A stretch of 64,000 bases of DNA, from positions 62,001-126,000 of the forward strand of contig UPZG01000005.1 in the NCBI GenBank assembly GCA_900538705.1, written 5' to 3'. This DNA comes from an uncultured Porphyromonadaceae bacterium (GTDB lineage: Bacteria > Bacteroidota > Bacteroidia > Bacteroidales > Barnesiellaceae_A). Below the pieces are notes generated by a model. It did no database searches. It had not been told where the DNA came from and worked only from the letters and a program-made list of their open reading frames with translations. A program made the position numbers and the translations under genes. Within the stretch, counting starts at the first letter, position 1; each line of letters begins with the position of its first letter. Below, in pieces: positions 42,804 to 53,025 of this stretch.

Positions 42804-43920
42804 AATCAGGTTTTACGCCTCCCAAGAGCCATTCATACACACTCTTCATTTGGGCAGCTACTACTTCCACTGAATAATGGTTTATAATAAGTTGACGGCC
42901 ACGTTCGCCCATCGCACGACGTTCTTCTTCCGTCATCTCTATGGCCGCACGCATCGTAGAGGCGATGGTATCCACATCGTTATCGACCCACCAGCCGCAG
43001 CGATAAGTATTCAGTTCCTCCCACGGTGTACCCTTACTTGCCATAACAGGGATACCTCGTACAAGAGCCTCAGCAACAATCATTCCGAAGTTCTCAAAAT
43101 CACTGGGAACAAACAAGTACGACAACGATTGCAAAGTAGTTTCTTTTTCTTGTCCAGACAAGAATCCTGTAAACTGTACATTTGATAGATGTAATCGCTC
43201 TGCCTCTAACCGCAAAAAACCTTCATACTCCTTATCCCCACCTCCTATTACTATCAATTCGCAACAAGAAGCCTTCTTCCCCAATGCTGCCATTGCATAC
43301 AAAAGACGCTCTATCATTTTACGAGGATGAACACGCCCTAAGTAACCAAATCGCAAAACATTTGATACATTGTTACTTGATGACTTCATATTACAAATCG
43401 GTACCGAGTTAGGTATAATTGCGACAGGATTCTTCAATCCATATTCTCTTATCACCTCCAACTCTTTCATACAAGTAGCTTGTATACAAGAAGCATGATG
43501 CAAATCGGCCTGTTGCCACAAACATGTATATGCTTTCTTTACCCATTTTGAACGAGAAAGAGCCTCGGGATACAACATGCCGTGTGGGGTCATAATATAA
43601 GGCCTGTGCATCTTATGAGCGTACATCGCCGTAGCATGCGAAGGATATTGCCACAATCCATTACTATGATATACGTCATATACAGGATGAGACTGCATAT
43701 ATTCATAAAACGACTTCGAGTACAACAATTTATTATCAGCCCGAGGAACCGTCCGGTAAAAATCTGCTCCTCCAGGATATTTATCTCCTTCACGCAGAGC
43801 ATACGACAATACATTGACATCAACACCTTGTCGCACAAGTCCTTGTAATAGATAATAAGTACAAGAAGTTGTTCCCCCGCTTTGTACTCCCATCGATGAT
43901 ATGGTATGCAATACTTTCAT
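42790..43920 (-). CDS. GT4 family glycosyltransferase
   Basis: The 376-residue GT-B protein has MKVLHTISSMGVQSGG at the N-terminus, a TPHGMLYP acceptor-domain motif and the C-terminal FVPSDFENFGMIVAEALVRG donor site with the two conserved Glu. It is a retaining transferase; the sugar is unknown. It starts 22 bp after the ugd stop. Confidence 0.92.
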   Translation of the reverse strand: MKVLHTISSMGVQSGGTTSCTYYLLQGLVRQGVDVNVLSYALREGDKYPGGADFYRTVPRADNKLLYSKSFYEYMQSHPVYDVYHSNGLWQYPSHATAMYAHKMHRPYIMTPHGMLYPEALSRSKWVKKAYTCLWQQADLHHASCIQATCMKELEVIREYGLKNPVAIIPNSVPICNMKSSSNNVSNVLRFGYLGRVHPRKMIERLLYAMAALGKKASCCELIVIGGGDKEYEGFLRLEAERLHLSNVQFTGFLSGQEKETTLQSLSYLFVPSDFENFGMIVAEALVRGIPVMASKGTPWEELNTYRCGWWVDNDVDTIASTMRAAIEMTEEERRAMGERGRQLIINHYSVEVVAAQMKSVYEWLLGGVKPDCVYE

Positions 43921-43942
43921 GACTTGTCTTAAACCTGTGAGT

Positions 43943-45250
43943 TTATCCTATTTTCAGATAAGTAATACCCCCCAATTCTTCGGCCGAATAGACGTTACGA
44001 CCATCTATCAAGATAGGGTTAGACTTCATAGCCCGGCGTATCACTTCCCACGATGGCATACGGAATTCTTTCCACTCTGTAACATGGAAGATGGCATCGG
44101 CATCTATCACTGTATCGTAGAGATTACTTGCATAGCTGATGCGGTCTCCTATGCGACGACGACACTCATCCATTGCAACCGGATCGTACGCCGTAACCTG
44201 ACATCCAGCCGCCAAAAGACTTTCTATAAGTACCAACGAAGGAGCCTCACGCATATCATCGGTCTGAGGTTTGAAAGCCAATCCCCACAAAGCGACCTTC
44301 CGTCCTGCTACATCGCCATTGAAATAGCGAACAAATTTCTCAAAAAGAATATTCTTCTGCCGTTCATTCACTGCCTCTACAGCATTGAGGACCTGCATGT
44401 TATACCCATATTCCTGCGCTGTATGTATCAACGCCTTCACATCCTTGGGAAAGCAACTTCCGCCATATCCACATCCAGCATAGAGGAACTTGCTACCAAT
44501 ACGAGTATCACTACCTATACCCTTACGCACCATATTGACATCGGCGCCCACCAGCTCGCACAGATTGGCTATATCATTCATAAAAGATATACGGGTCGCC
44601 AACATCGAATTAGCCGCATATTTCGTCATCTCAGCCGAAGGTATATCCATAAATATAACCCTGAAATTATTGAGCAACATGGGCTTGTAAAGGCGGGTCA
44701 TAAGTTCTTGCGCACGCTCGCTCTCCACGCCAACCACTACACGGTCGGGCTTCATAAAATCATCTATCGCAGCACCCTCTTTCAAGAACTCTGGATTGGA
44801 GGCCACATCAAACGGTATATCTACTCCGCGACGTTGTTGCTCTTCTCGAATTACAGCTTTCACCTTCTCGGCCGTGCCCACCGGCACTGTGCTTTTGGTA
44901 ACCACTAACACATAGTGATTCATGTTGCGACCTATAGTACGTGCGACCTCAAGCACATAACGAAGATCGGCACTACCATCCTCATCAGGAGGTGTTCCCA
45001 CCGCACTAAACACAATCTCCACGTTATCAAGCACCTTCGTAAGGTCAGTAGTAAAGTGCAACCGTCCTGCTTTCACGTTACGTGCTACCAACGTATCAAG
45101 ATTAGGCTCATAAATAGGTATCTCACCTGCCAAAAGACGACCGATTTTTTTCTCATCTACATCGACACAGGTGACATCAGCACCCATCTCGGCAAAACAT
45201 GTACCCGATACAAGACCTACATATCCAGTACCAACAATAGCTATGTTCAT
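43943..45250 (-). CDS. ugd: UDP-glucose 6-dehydrogenase
   Basis: The 435-residue protein has the NAD loop AIVGTGYVGLVSGTCFAEMG, TKSTVPVGT, NPEFLKEGAAIDDF, and GCGYGGSCFPKDVKAL with the catalytic Cys. It oxidises UDP-glucose to UDP-glucuronate, so the polysaccharide probably contains glucuronic acid or a derived sugar. Length and motifs are complete. It is 7 bp from the upstream GT4. Confidence 0.96.
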   Translation of the reverse strand: MNIAIVGTGYVGLVSGTCFAEMGADVTCVDVDEKKIGRLLAGEIPIYEPNLDTLVARNVKAGRLHFTTDLTKVLDNVEIVFSAVGTPPDEDGSADLRYVLEVARTIGRNMNHYVLVVTKSTVPVGTAEKVKAVIREEQQRRGVDIPFDVASNPEFLKEGAAIDDFMKPDRVVVGVESERAQELMTRLYKPMLLNNFRVIFMDIPSAEMTKYAANSMLATRISFMNDIANLCELVGADVNMVRKGIGSDTRIGSKFLYAGCGYGGSCFPKDVKALIHTAQEYGYNMQVLNAVEAVNERQKNILFEKFVRYFNGDVAGRKVALWGLAFKPQTDDMREAPSLVLIESLLAAGCQVTAYDPVAMDECRRRIGDRISYASNLYDTVIDADAIFHVTEWKEFRMPSWEVIRRAMKSNPILIDGRNVYSAEELGGITYLKIG

Positions 45251-45257
45251 AATAATC

Positions 45258-46304
45258 TCATTCTAAAAGTTTCAAATATGCTGCGACTTGCAGCTCATCA
45301 CGTTTGTCAAAATCAAAGACATCGACGGCCTGTTTGTATTTATTATAATTATTTTCTATTTCATTAACTGCCGCGACAAAAGATGCGATATCGTTACTCT
45401 TAAATACTACACCAGTACCAGGATTTACGACCATATCGACAGAACATCCTACCACATCACTGACAATAACAGGCAAACCCCAGTATATAGCCTCATCAAC
45501 AACTAACCCCCACGGCTCATATACCGACGGCAATATAAATATATCATGAGAGGAATAAATCTGAGGCAAATTTTCATTAGGCACAAAACCTTTAAATATA
45601 ATATTGCCCGCTGCCATTTGTTTCAATCTATTATCCAATTCTCCACTACCTACAATGGTAAGAGGTTTCCCTAACTCACTAAAACAACGAACTAAAAATT
45701 CCAAATTCTTTACTGATACAAGTCGTCCCACATATAAATATCTTAACGGGACTCTATACTTTGACGTCGATAACTGACGTACAGGTTTATTAAAAATTCC
45801 TACTCCTCCAGTTTTAATAATTTTGCCCTGAAATCCTATCTTTTCAAACAATTCTACATGTAAAGAGCCCGATGCCATAGCTACCGACATACGGCCTATC
45901 ACTAGCTTTTTAATAATACCTTTAATGCCTACAAAAGAAACATCCTTTACAGAAGACTCACTAAGTACAACATTTTTTCTCTTCGATGTAAAAAACGAAA
46001 CGATATTATATTCAGGAACAAACCAACCAGCAAAAAGCAGTTTCTTATACTTTACTCGCAACAAAAGGTTCAGCAATCTACAAAACGTTCTTATCTTATT
46101 TCGTTTTGCAGCATCACCCTCTGAAAGAAAAATATAATCAAACGACAACGTCTCTCGCTCTTTCAACTGCTTATTGACAGCTTCTTTTCCGTAACCATAC
46201 AACACAAGCAACAATTTACATTGCTTTCCTACTTCATGGCATAAATTAACTTTATAAAATGAAGGTGTATTTGTCAGATATATTATATCGTAACTATTTT
46301 TCAT
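45258..46304 (-). CDS. GT4-like glycosyltransferase
   Basis: The 348-residue protein has a GT-B layout: LYVGRLVSVKNLEFLVRCF, IVGSGELDNRLKQMA and FILPSVYEPWGLVVDEAIYWG with the E-x7-E donor site. It is AT-rich like its upstream neighbours. It overlaps the acyltransferase by 11 bp. Confidence 0.88.
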   Translation of the reverse strand: MKNSYDIIYLTNTPSFYKVNLCHEVGKQCKLLLVLYGYGKEAVNKQLKERETLSFDYIFLSEGDAAKRNKIRTFCRLLNLLLRVKYKKLLFAGWFVPEYNIVSFFTSKRKNVVLSESSVKDVSFVGIKGIIKKLVIGRMSVAMASGSLHVELFEKIGFQGKIIKTGGVGIFNKPVRQLSTSKYRVPLRYLYVGRLVSVKNLEFLVRCFSELGKPLTIVGSGELDNRLKQMAAGNIIFKGFVPNENLPQIYSSHDIFILPSVYEPWGLVVDEAIYWGLPVIVSDVVGCSVDMVVNPGTGVVFKSNDIASFVAAVNEIENNYNKYKQAVDVFDFDKRDELQVAAYLKLLE

Positions 46305-47274
46305 ATACTCTTTTTTTCCCTAAAATCCACGGTACATAATTGTTGATACAATAAATAGTCAAAATCATCAATATCCACATACAAAGATGACGCAGAAAAG
46401 AGTTTCCATTTCCTAAAAATCTGATTAACAGCTGCATATATAACACATGCGTAGCTAATATGACATACGTATTTTTTCCAAAATATGTTCCTAAAGTTGT
46501 CAGTACACGACTCTTGGATATTATAATCATAGATGTTAATATCACGATAATTATACCTGCAATGGCTGCAATATACATCAAAATAGGATTTGACAACTGA
46601 TTATATGCCAAATCTATTTGAGGAAGATTATATTGAGAAACCAATATACTTATTACAAACGCTAATAAAAAAAGAGTTATCATTGTAACTGTCTTCAATC
46701 GTCTAATAGAGATACTGGATATCTTCACGTGCATTAAATTCCCTAAATAATAAAACACAATTGCAGTACATACAGATGGCAATGTATAAACAAAAGAAAT
46801 ATTTTTCCAATATAACACAATCCCCAACAAACCTAATAAAATAATACATATAACCTTTATAATATTAGGCAAACGACATAAAAGCATATAAACTACCTCT
46901 ACTACAAATAAAACAGGAATAAACCATAGTGGATATGTATAATTATCTGAAGCCCAACCATGACAAAACACATCATATGCAATAGACGGTAACTCAAAAA
47001 TAGTTACCTCGTGAGATGCATAGATTGGCATTAACAAAATAACTATTGCGGAGAATATAGCATATGGTAATAACAAAGATTTTACTCTCTTAAAGATAAA
47101 CTGGATTGGGGTATACTTATGGTTATTATATAAAAATCCTGATATAAAAAAGAAAAATGGCATATGAAACGAGAATATCCATAATACAAGATATACAGGT
47201 ATACCCGTATGCCCCGCAACAACTAATAATATACACAAACCTTTGGCAACATCAACCCACTTTATTCTTTCCAT
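46294..47274 (-). CDS. Acyltransferase family 3 membrane protein (first of two)
   Basis: The 326-residue protein has about ten membrane segments and the family start RIKWVDVAKGLCILLVVAGHT with the catalytic-region His. FHMPFFFFISGF is typical of OafA/NodX-type acyltransferases. It probably acetylates or succinylates a sugar in the membrane. It overlaps the GT upstream by 23 bp. Confidence 0.88.
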   Translation of the reverse strand: MERIKWVDVAKGLCILLVVAGHTGIPVYLVLWIFSFHMPFFFFISGFLYNNHKYTPIQFIFKRVKSLLLPYAIFSAIVILLMPIYASHEVTIFELPSIAYDVFCHGWASDNYTYPLWFIPVLFVVEVVYMLLCRLPNIIKVICIILLGLLGIVLYWKNISFVYTLPSVCTAIVFYYLGNLMHVKISSISIRRLKTVTMITLFLLAFVISILVSQYNLPQIDLAYNQLSNPILMYIAAIAGIIIVILTSMIIISKSRVLTTLGTYFGKNTYVILATHVLYMQLLIRFLGNGNSFLRHLCMWILMILTIYCINNYVPWILGKKRVYEK

Positions 47275-48346
47275 TGGAATTATTCTCTATTTCTTTTATA
47301 GTATCACGCCATACCGAGACAGAAAAATTTTGTCTTAGAGGAATTCTATTATCTTGATAAATAGAAAGTTCTTCTTCTGATAATAATAAGATTCTCTTTA
47401 TCTCTTGTATTATATATCTTTTTTGATACGGTACCTTCAGATATTTAAAATCTTTCAATTCTGGATAGTCCATTGTAGACAAAACAGCTTTATTCCATGA
47501 GAAAAATTCAAGGACTTTAGATGGGAAATTATTTCTATTCTCAGGCAAGAAAGGATTTCTGAAATTAAGGCACACATCAGCTGTTTTTAACACAGAAAGA
47601 TACTTCTCATATGGGAGGTATCCTATATATTTAATATTAGGATATTTCTGTGAGATTACATTAAGGCATTCACTATTCCCATTTCCAGTAATGTATAATT
47701 GAGCTTCTGGTATCTCCCTAAAGGCCTCTATTGCCATAGGTAAACCCGTAACATCACCTAATACTCCAGAAAATAAAAATATCCGTTTATTTGATTGGTG
47801 AACTCGTTCTATTGTAGTCTGTATCTGACATTCTGGGACAATACCTGCTAAAAACGACATATTTTTATGCTTAAAGTCTGTACGCGATGACAATGAAATA
47901 ATACCATCAGATTTACATATAGCCCACCAAATAGTTGCCTGCAATGAAATTTTACATCTAAGAGGTGTAAAATCGGCCAATATTATATACACTTTATTCC
48001 TAAGCAAAAACTTCAATATAAAATAAGGCATTACGTTATACGAAGTAATGTTGTAAAACCATATCTTTTTACGCATACCTATTTTATAAACAAGATATAT
48101 ACTTTCAATAAAGGCATTTACAAAGCGAAGAAATCCACGATGAGGAAATATACGACATTGTATATTACACACATTATCTATATTCATATAAGATAACTTC
48201 GAAGGAATGTTTATTGGCAAGCACGCATATGCTTTGTCGAAACAATTTGCATCGATCAATTTCCAGCAAAAATTATTCGCAGCTTGCGAGAAATCTTTAA
48301 GCAACATACCTTTAGGTATAATATTTGCTATAAAATAAGATTTCAT
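47252..48346 (-). CDS. GT4-like glycosyltransferase
   Basis: The 364-residue protein shows a degenerate N-terminal GT-B domain and a clear C-terminal donor domain: FLFSGVLGDVTGLPMAIEAF, LYITGNGNSE, and FPSKVLEFFSWNKAVLST, in place of the usual EALA/G motif. The substrate is unknown. It is AT-rich and overlaps both neighbours. Confidence 0.8.
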   Translation of the reverse strand: MKSYFIANIIPKGMLLKDFSQAANNFCWKLIDANCFDKAYACLPINIPSKLSYMNIDNVCNIQCRIFPHRGFLRFVNAFIESIYLVYKIGMRKKIWFYNITSYNVMPYFILKFLLRNKVYIILADFTPLRCKISLQATIWWAICKSDGIISLSSRTDFKHKNMSFLAGIVPECQIQTTIERVHQSNKRIFLFSGVLGDVTGLPMAIEAFREIPEAQLYITGNGNSECLNVISQKYPNIKYIGYLPYEKYLSVLKTADVCLNFRNPFLPENRNNFPSKVLEFFSWNKAVLSTMDYPELKDFKYLKVPYQKRYIIQEIKRILLLSEEELSIYQDNRIPLRQNFSVSVWRDTIKEIENNSNGKNKVG

Positions 48347-49293
48347 TTACCCAAAATTTTTCGTAATAAAACAGGATGAATAAGTAATATACAAAGCAAT
48401 ACGTATGTGTTAAATCTAAAATAGGATCTAAACATCATTATTATAATGTCTTTCTTTATTTTGATCTGTTCATAATATGCCATTACGGTATTCAAATCAG
48501 AAGTTTCTTTATAATTACCTATAACTTGAAATAAATGTAATGTAAGAATAAAAAAATTAACATATTTATTACTTTTACCAGCTTTCTCTAATATAGAAGC
48601 ATTTCCCTTTATGACACCCTCAAAATTACGTAAAGAACATGTTGCAGTAATAGAACCAGCCCTATTTTGGCGATACATATATATCGGTTCGGAAATCGTT
48701 TTTACAGTATGGGACGATAAAATTGAAGTAAAAAAGAAAGGATTATCCTCATGTAATATACCATCGATAAAAGAGATATGATTTTGAATTAAAAAATCTT
48801 TCTTATATATCTTATTTTGAGCCGGTATTATATTAAAGATTCTTTTCCGCATAGATATCGACAAAAAATGCTCTGAATTGTGGATTCCATACAATGCAGA
48901 ATAATCTGATTCCTTCCGTGTACCATCTGGGTACACATACATCATAGGAAATACTGTAATATCGGCATCTCCGACTTCTTGGTCTAATATTAACAAAGCA
49001 TTATCAGACAACCAGTCATCTCCATCCAAAAAAAGAATATAATCTCCTTTTGCGACAGACATTCCTGCGTTGCGCGCTGATGATAAACCTCCGTTGGTTT
49101 TATTAATATATACTATACGAGAATCATGTAAAAAAGATTCTATAACAAAAGCTGAGTTATCTGTCGAACCATCGTTCACAATAATAACTTCATAATCACT
49201 TTTACATAGCTGCCGTAAACACGATTTTATAGCATCAGACACGTACTTTTCAATATTATAAACTGGTATAATAATACTATATTTCATAATCAA
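48343..49293 (-). CDS. GT2 family glycosyltransferase
   Basis: The 316-residue protein has YSIIIPVYNIEKYVSDAIKS, VIIVNDGSTDNS, SSARNAGM and the metal site LFLDGDDWLSD, typical of inverting GT-A enzymes of capsule loci. It overlaps both neighbours by 4 bp. Confidence 0.92.
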   Translation of the reverse strand: MIMKYSIIIPVYNIEKYVSDAIKSCLRQLCKSDYEVIIVNDGSTDNSAFVIESFLHDSRIVYINKTNGGLSSARNAGMSVAKGDYILFLDGDDWLSDNALLILDQEVGDADITVFPMMYVYPDGTRKESDYSALYGIHNSEHFLSISMRKRIFNIIPAQNKIYKKDFLIQNHISFIDGILHEDNPFFFTSILSSHTVKTISEPIYMYRQNRAGSITATCSLRNFEGVIKGNASILEKAGKSNKYVNFFILTLHLFQVIGNYKETSDLNTVMAYYEQIKIKKDIIIMMFRSYFRFNTYVLLCILLIHPVLLRKILGK

Positions 49294-50546
49294 AAAGCAA
49301 AGTAACGACGTTCAATAAATACTCCTAATGATAAATAAACTGCGATTTGTGTAGTCGGAGAATTACCATTGGGAGATATCATAGAAATTATCAAAAATGT
49401 AATTAACACTAATAATATAAGCACATCTATATAGGATCTGAAATTTATTTTTTTTATAACAAAAAAGACCGGATACAATAACAACACAATTCCCCAAATT
49501 CCCATTTCATTAAATCGAGCCAAATAAGTATTTTCATAATGGCTACCTAAAGATTCCCCAGAATGGATCTGTTGTCCCGATGCATATCCAATTCCATTAC
49601 CCAAACACCAGCTTCTTAACGAAGCATTTACAAAAAGCTCTTGGTATCCTCTTTCCCAAGTCAAATATCGGTCATCTTCTTCTACAGTTTCGCGATCAAA
49701 TCTACTAACATACACATCATTTTCGTGAGCGACACCAAGAGCCCAAGGTAATGAACCTAACACTATTGTCAACGGAATTATCATAAAATATATTCTTCTA
49801 TCTTTTACGAAAAATATATAATACATAAATCCAATTATCAAAATTATTACCAAGCATAAAACAATTTGCCTACTTCCGGTCATCCAAGCGCCTAAAATAG
49901 AAGAAACAGCGATAACTGAATACCAACTTTTCATAATCCAAGATTTGCTCATTCTCATCATAGCCAAAGCTGAAATTGAAAAGAAACAATATATTACAGC
50001 AAATGTTGTAGGAGCTTCTGACAGAAAACATAAACGAGACTGATCTGCTAAATCTCCTTTATCAAAACCTGAATGTAAAGTTCTTGTTATCAGCCCACCC
50101 AAACGATAATCAATAAAAAGGCCTATCGTAATAAACAAACCCATATAAGTAAATATACCAAAGAACCATTTTTTATTAATTCGAGCTCTTACAGCCATAG
50201 GTGCAAAAAGGACAAACGGTACTCCAATCAAATATAGCCACAATGAATAAAAAACTCGGACAAAATTAAATCCTTGATATATAAAAGTATAAGCTGACAG
50301 AAATAACAAAATAACCAAATAAACAGAAAAAAAGTTCATTACAGAATATAACTCTATGTTATTATATTTTCTATACGACGTATATAATAATATAAACAAT
50401 ATTAACCACGACAGTTGCCGCCATATACTAAGAAAAGATCCTGCAAATAGCCATGTAAACAGCATACCATTAGTATACATAAACAATACTACTCCAAAAA
50501 ACAAAAGCCAAATTCTAATTGACTTTAATTTATATATATTCTGCAT
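49290..50546 (-). CDS. O-antigen/capsule polymerase (Wzy-like)
   Basis: The 418-residue protein has about 11-12 hydrophobic membrane segments and a large hydrophilic loop (about 290-340). That loop includes GNGIGYASGQQIHSGESLGSHYENTYL in two parts, an arrangement typical of Wzy. It would polymerise lipid-linked repeat units in the periplasm. Wzy proteins share little sequence, so the call rests on topology and context. Confidence 0.8.
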   Translation of the reverse strand: MQNIYKLKSIRIWLLFFGVVLFMYTNGMLFTWLFAGSFLSIWRQLSWLILFILLYTSYRKYNNIELYSVMNFFSVYLVILLFLSAYTFIYQGFNFVRVFYSLWLYLIGVPFVLFAPMAVRARINKKWFFGIFTYMGLFITIGLFIDYRLGGLITRTLHSGFDKGDLADQSRLCFLSEAPTTFAVIYCFFSISALAMMRMSKSWIMKSWYSVIAVSSILGAWMTGSRQIVLCLVIILIIGFMYYIFFVKDRRIYFMIIPLTIVLGSLPWALGVAHENDVYVSRFDRETVEEDDRYLTWERGYQELFVNASLRSWCLGNGIGYASGQQIHSGESLGSHYENTYLARFNEMGIWGIVLLLYPVFFVIKKINFRSYIDVLILLVLITFLIISMISPNGNSPTTQIAVYLSLGVFIERRYFAF

Positions 50547-50551
50547 ATATC

Positions 50552-51673
50552 TTATCTTCTATTATTCAATGTTGCCGAAATCCAGGATAAAGAATCTGCT
50601 CTTTTCGTTGCAAGAATTTTCTGTTCTTTATCTATATCATAATAAGGATTTATATCTTCTATATGAGTATCTACAAATGTAATACATTGCTCCATATCTA
50701 ACTCTTTCAAAAGTGTAATCTGTCTGTCATCACCTTTATTTTCTGGGACAAAAGCGATCAACGGAATTCCAAAGTTAGCTGCAAATGCCGTACCATGAAA
50801 AGAAGATGTAACCACTAAACTTGCATCCATAAAATAAGAAACAAACTCTATAACAGAAACATTCTTTATTTTTGTTGTCTTTATATCCCATTCCCCACAT
50901 TCATCTCCAGATATAACATATACATCATAATCTGTTCTTTTTTGAAAATATCTTACAACTTCATATATACGAGGTCGAGGATCGAATGCATAAGTCATCG
51001 TATATAATAAAATATACGGTTTTCTTTTGTTTACTTTGTTTGAAGAGACAATAGAATTCCATTCCTTTCTATCCAACAATAATGTAGGATCCAAAATAAC
51101 CTTTACTCTCTTTTCAATTCCTAAATTCTTAACAACATCTGCTCCATTATTTTCGCGCACTGATATGGCATTTAAGCGAGACAGCTTTTCAAAATATAAC
51201 TTTCTATAATTCTGTGGGATAGTATTTACAGAAAAACTTGAAGCCAATGAAAACTTATAAATATACTCCGGTACAAATCCCAATAAAAATGCTTTATCGC
51301 CATAAGTGTAATTAGGATTCCAAACTTGATCACTACCGACACATATTATATCATATCTATTCCAATCCTCTGACAATAACTTAGCATATGAATCGAAACG
51401 CTTTGTACAATGTATATATCGATACTTAAAATCTTCAAATACAGATTTCCGAATAAAAATCAATTTTACAAGATTATATATAAATACCTTCCATGACTTG
51501 TTCCTGACCAACCCACTTCTATATTGCCAATCATTAGGATATTTATAATCTATAACGCTTACTATACATCCCAAGAATTCCAGCACTTTCTGTGATGCAT
51601 ATGTTTGAAGCATAGAACCATAATTAGGCACATCGCTCATTGTAATCAAAGCGACTTTTTTTATTTTGCGCAT
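50552..51673 (-). CDS. Polysaccharide pyruvyl transferase family protein (copy 2)
   Basis: The 373-residue protein has ALITMSDVPNYGSMLQTYA at the N-terminus, CVGSDQVWNPNYTYGDKAFLLGF, ISVRENNGADVVKNLG and a SSFHGTAFAANFG donor-site segment. These define the CsaB/WcaK superfamily, which adds pyruvate ketals from PEP to sugars. It overlaps the F420-beta-type gene by 13 bp and repeats the arrangement at 53026-55367. Confidence 0.87.
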   Translation of the reverse strand: MRKIKKVALITMSDVPNYGSMLQTYASQKVLEFLGCIVSVIDYKYPNDWQYRSGLVRNKSWKVFIYNLVKLIFIRKSVFEDFKYRYIHCTKRFDSYAKLLSEDWNRYDIICVGSDQVWNPNYTYGDKAFLLGFVPEYIYKFSLASSFSVNTIPQNYRKLYFEKLSRLNAISVRENNGADVVKNLGIEKRVKVILDPTLLLDRKEWNSIVSSNKVNKRKPYILLYTMTYAFDPRPRIYEVVRYFQKRTDYDVYVISGDECGEWDIKTTKIKNVSVIEFVSYFMDASLVVTSSFHGTAFAANFGIPLIAFVPENKGDDRQITLLKELDMEQCITFVDTHIEDINPYYDIDKEQKILATKRADSLSWISATLNNRR

Positions 51674-52776
51674 TTGAAAAGTTTATCTTTTAGTCTTGTA
51701 TAATAATATTGAACTATAATTATCTTATCTATAATATATAGTGGCATATATGTACGTAATAATTTACAAAATAAAACTGATTGTCTGTTATTACATGCGT
51801 TATTCTCCATTTGCCCATCTACAACAACATCGAGTGGATGCTCTACCACTTTACAATTTGACTGTTTTAGTAATTCATCTCCTCTTTCTGTAAAGGTAAT
51901 AACAGCACTTACTCCTTCCTCATTATTTTGATATGCCTTTCCCCAAAAATCACCGATTCTAATATCCGCACAAGAATTAAACATCTTGAATCTACAAGAA
52001 TCTACACATTGCCTACCCAAGCAATAATGTCCAAAAAAATATTTATAAAAAAGATCTCCTTCCGTTGCTCGACATTGAAATGTTTTACCTGTATTTTTTA
52101 TAATCATATTATAAGAATCATGCCAACCAAAATCTTTATTACGCCAAACTATATTTTCCGGATGATTTATACGACTATACTTTAAGTATTTTTCCCATAA
52201 ATTGTATGATGGCATACCGTGACAAAAGAAATCCATAAGGACAAAATTATCTTCACAATGGAATCTGCGTATATACCGCCTGAATGAATCGATCTGGCAA
52301 GGGGTTCCTATTACAAGATATTTTTCTTTTTTATTAATTGTATTAAAGCCATCAACTGTATAACTTTGTATGTATTTACTTCCAATAGACTGTTTACAGT
52401 CTTCCTCAGTCTCAGCAATATAATGTTCGACACGATTATTCGTCGGATTATATCTAGCTCCGCATACTTTATATCCTTTATTTATTAACTTTAAGGCAAT
52501 TTCAAAACTAACACCGCCGGAAGAACATTTATGACGTACGGTCTCTTCATTACTCCATGCTGCATAACCCTTGATATTTATATCTCTTAATGACAAATCA
52601 TTATGGGAATACGAACAAACGTCCATGCACAAACCACAATCTGTACATTTATTACTATCTGTTATGTATGGTTCATAAAAACCGTCTTTATTCAATTTAA
52701 TCTTTATTATATGTCGAGAGCATACTACTGCACATACTCCACATCCATAACAATTATTTACGCCTGAAATATTCAT
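51661..52776 (-). CDS. Fe-S protein of the F420 hydrogenase/dehydrogenase beta-subunit family (copy 2)
   Basis: The 371-residue protein begins with two ferredoxin-type clusters (CYGCGVCAVVC and CTDCGLCMDVC). The F420H2-dehydrogenase beta N- and C-terminal domains follow, with SSGGVSFEIA, GTPCQIDSFRRY and CADIRIGDFWG. Such proteins are frequent in bacterial polysaccharide loci, but their reaction there is unknown; a redox change of a sugar or its pyruvyl group is a guess. It has its own promoter. Confidence 0.85.
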   Translation of the reverse strand: MNISGVNNCYGCGVCAVVCSRHIIKIKLNKDGFYEPYITDSNKCTDCGLCMDVCSYSHNDLSLRDINIKGYAAWSNEETVRHKCSSGGVSFEIALKLINKGYKVCGARYNPTNNRVEHYIAETEEDCKQSIGSKYIQSYTVDGFNTINKKEKYLVIGTPCQIDSFRRYIRRFHCEDNFVLMDFFCHGMPSYNLWEKYLKYSRINHPENIVWRNKDFGWHDSYNMIIKNTGKTFQCRATEGDLFYKYFFGHYCLGRQCVDSCRFKMFNSCADIRIGDFWGKAYQNNEEGVSAVITFTERGDELLKQSNCKVVEHPLDVVVDGQMENNACNNRQSVLFCKLLRTYMPLYIIDKIIIVQYYYTRLKDKLFKCAK

Positions 52777-52836
52777 AATGAAACATCGTTCAAAAACATG
52801 TTACATAATACCCCAACATGGCGATGGAAACAAAAG

Positions 52837-52869
52837 CAAATATATTAGAATGTTTTATTATCATACAAA
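52837..52869 (-). promoter_or_regulatory. Internal promoter before the second F420-beta/pyruvyl transferase pair
   Basis: TATATTTG (52837-52844, minus strand) with TTTG at 52866-52869 and a 21-bp spacer, within the 249-bp gap between the two pairs. The rest of the gap is AT-rich with no ORF I trust. Confidence 0.7.
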
Positions 52870-53025
52870 CATACCCATAATCATCAGCTTATGTAAAAAT
52901 CTAAAAAGACGAAACAATAAGAAACACAGATAAATTGTCTACAAACAAAACATTCTACTAAAAGCAATGACTTCCACAATATATCAAATGTCTTATTCAC
53001 ACAAATTACAAATATCTGTTTTTCA

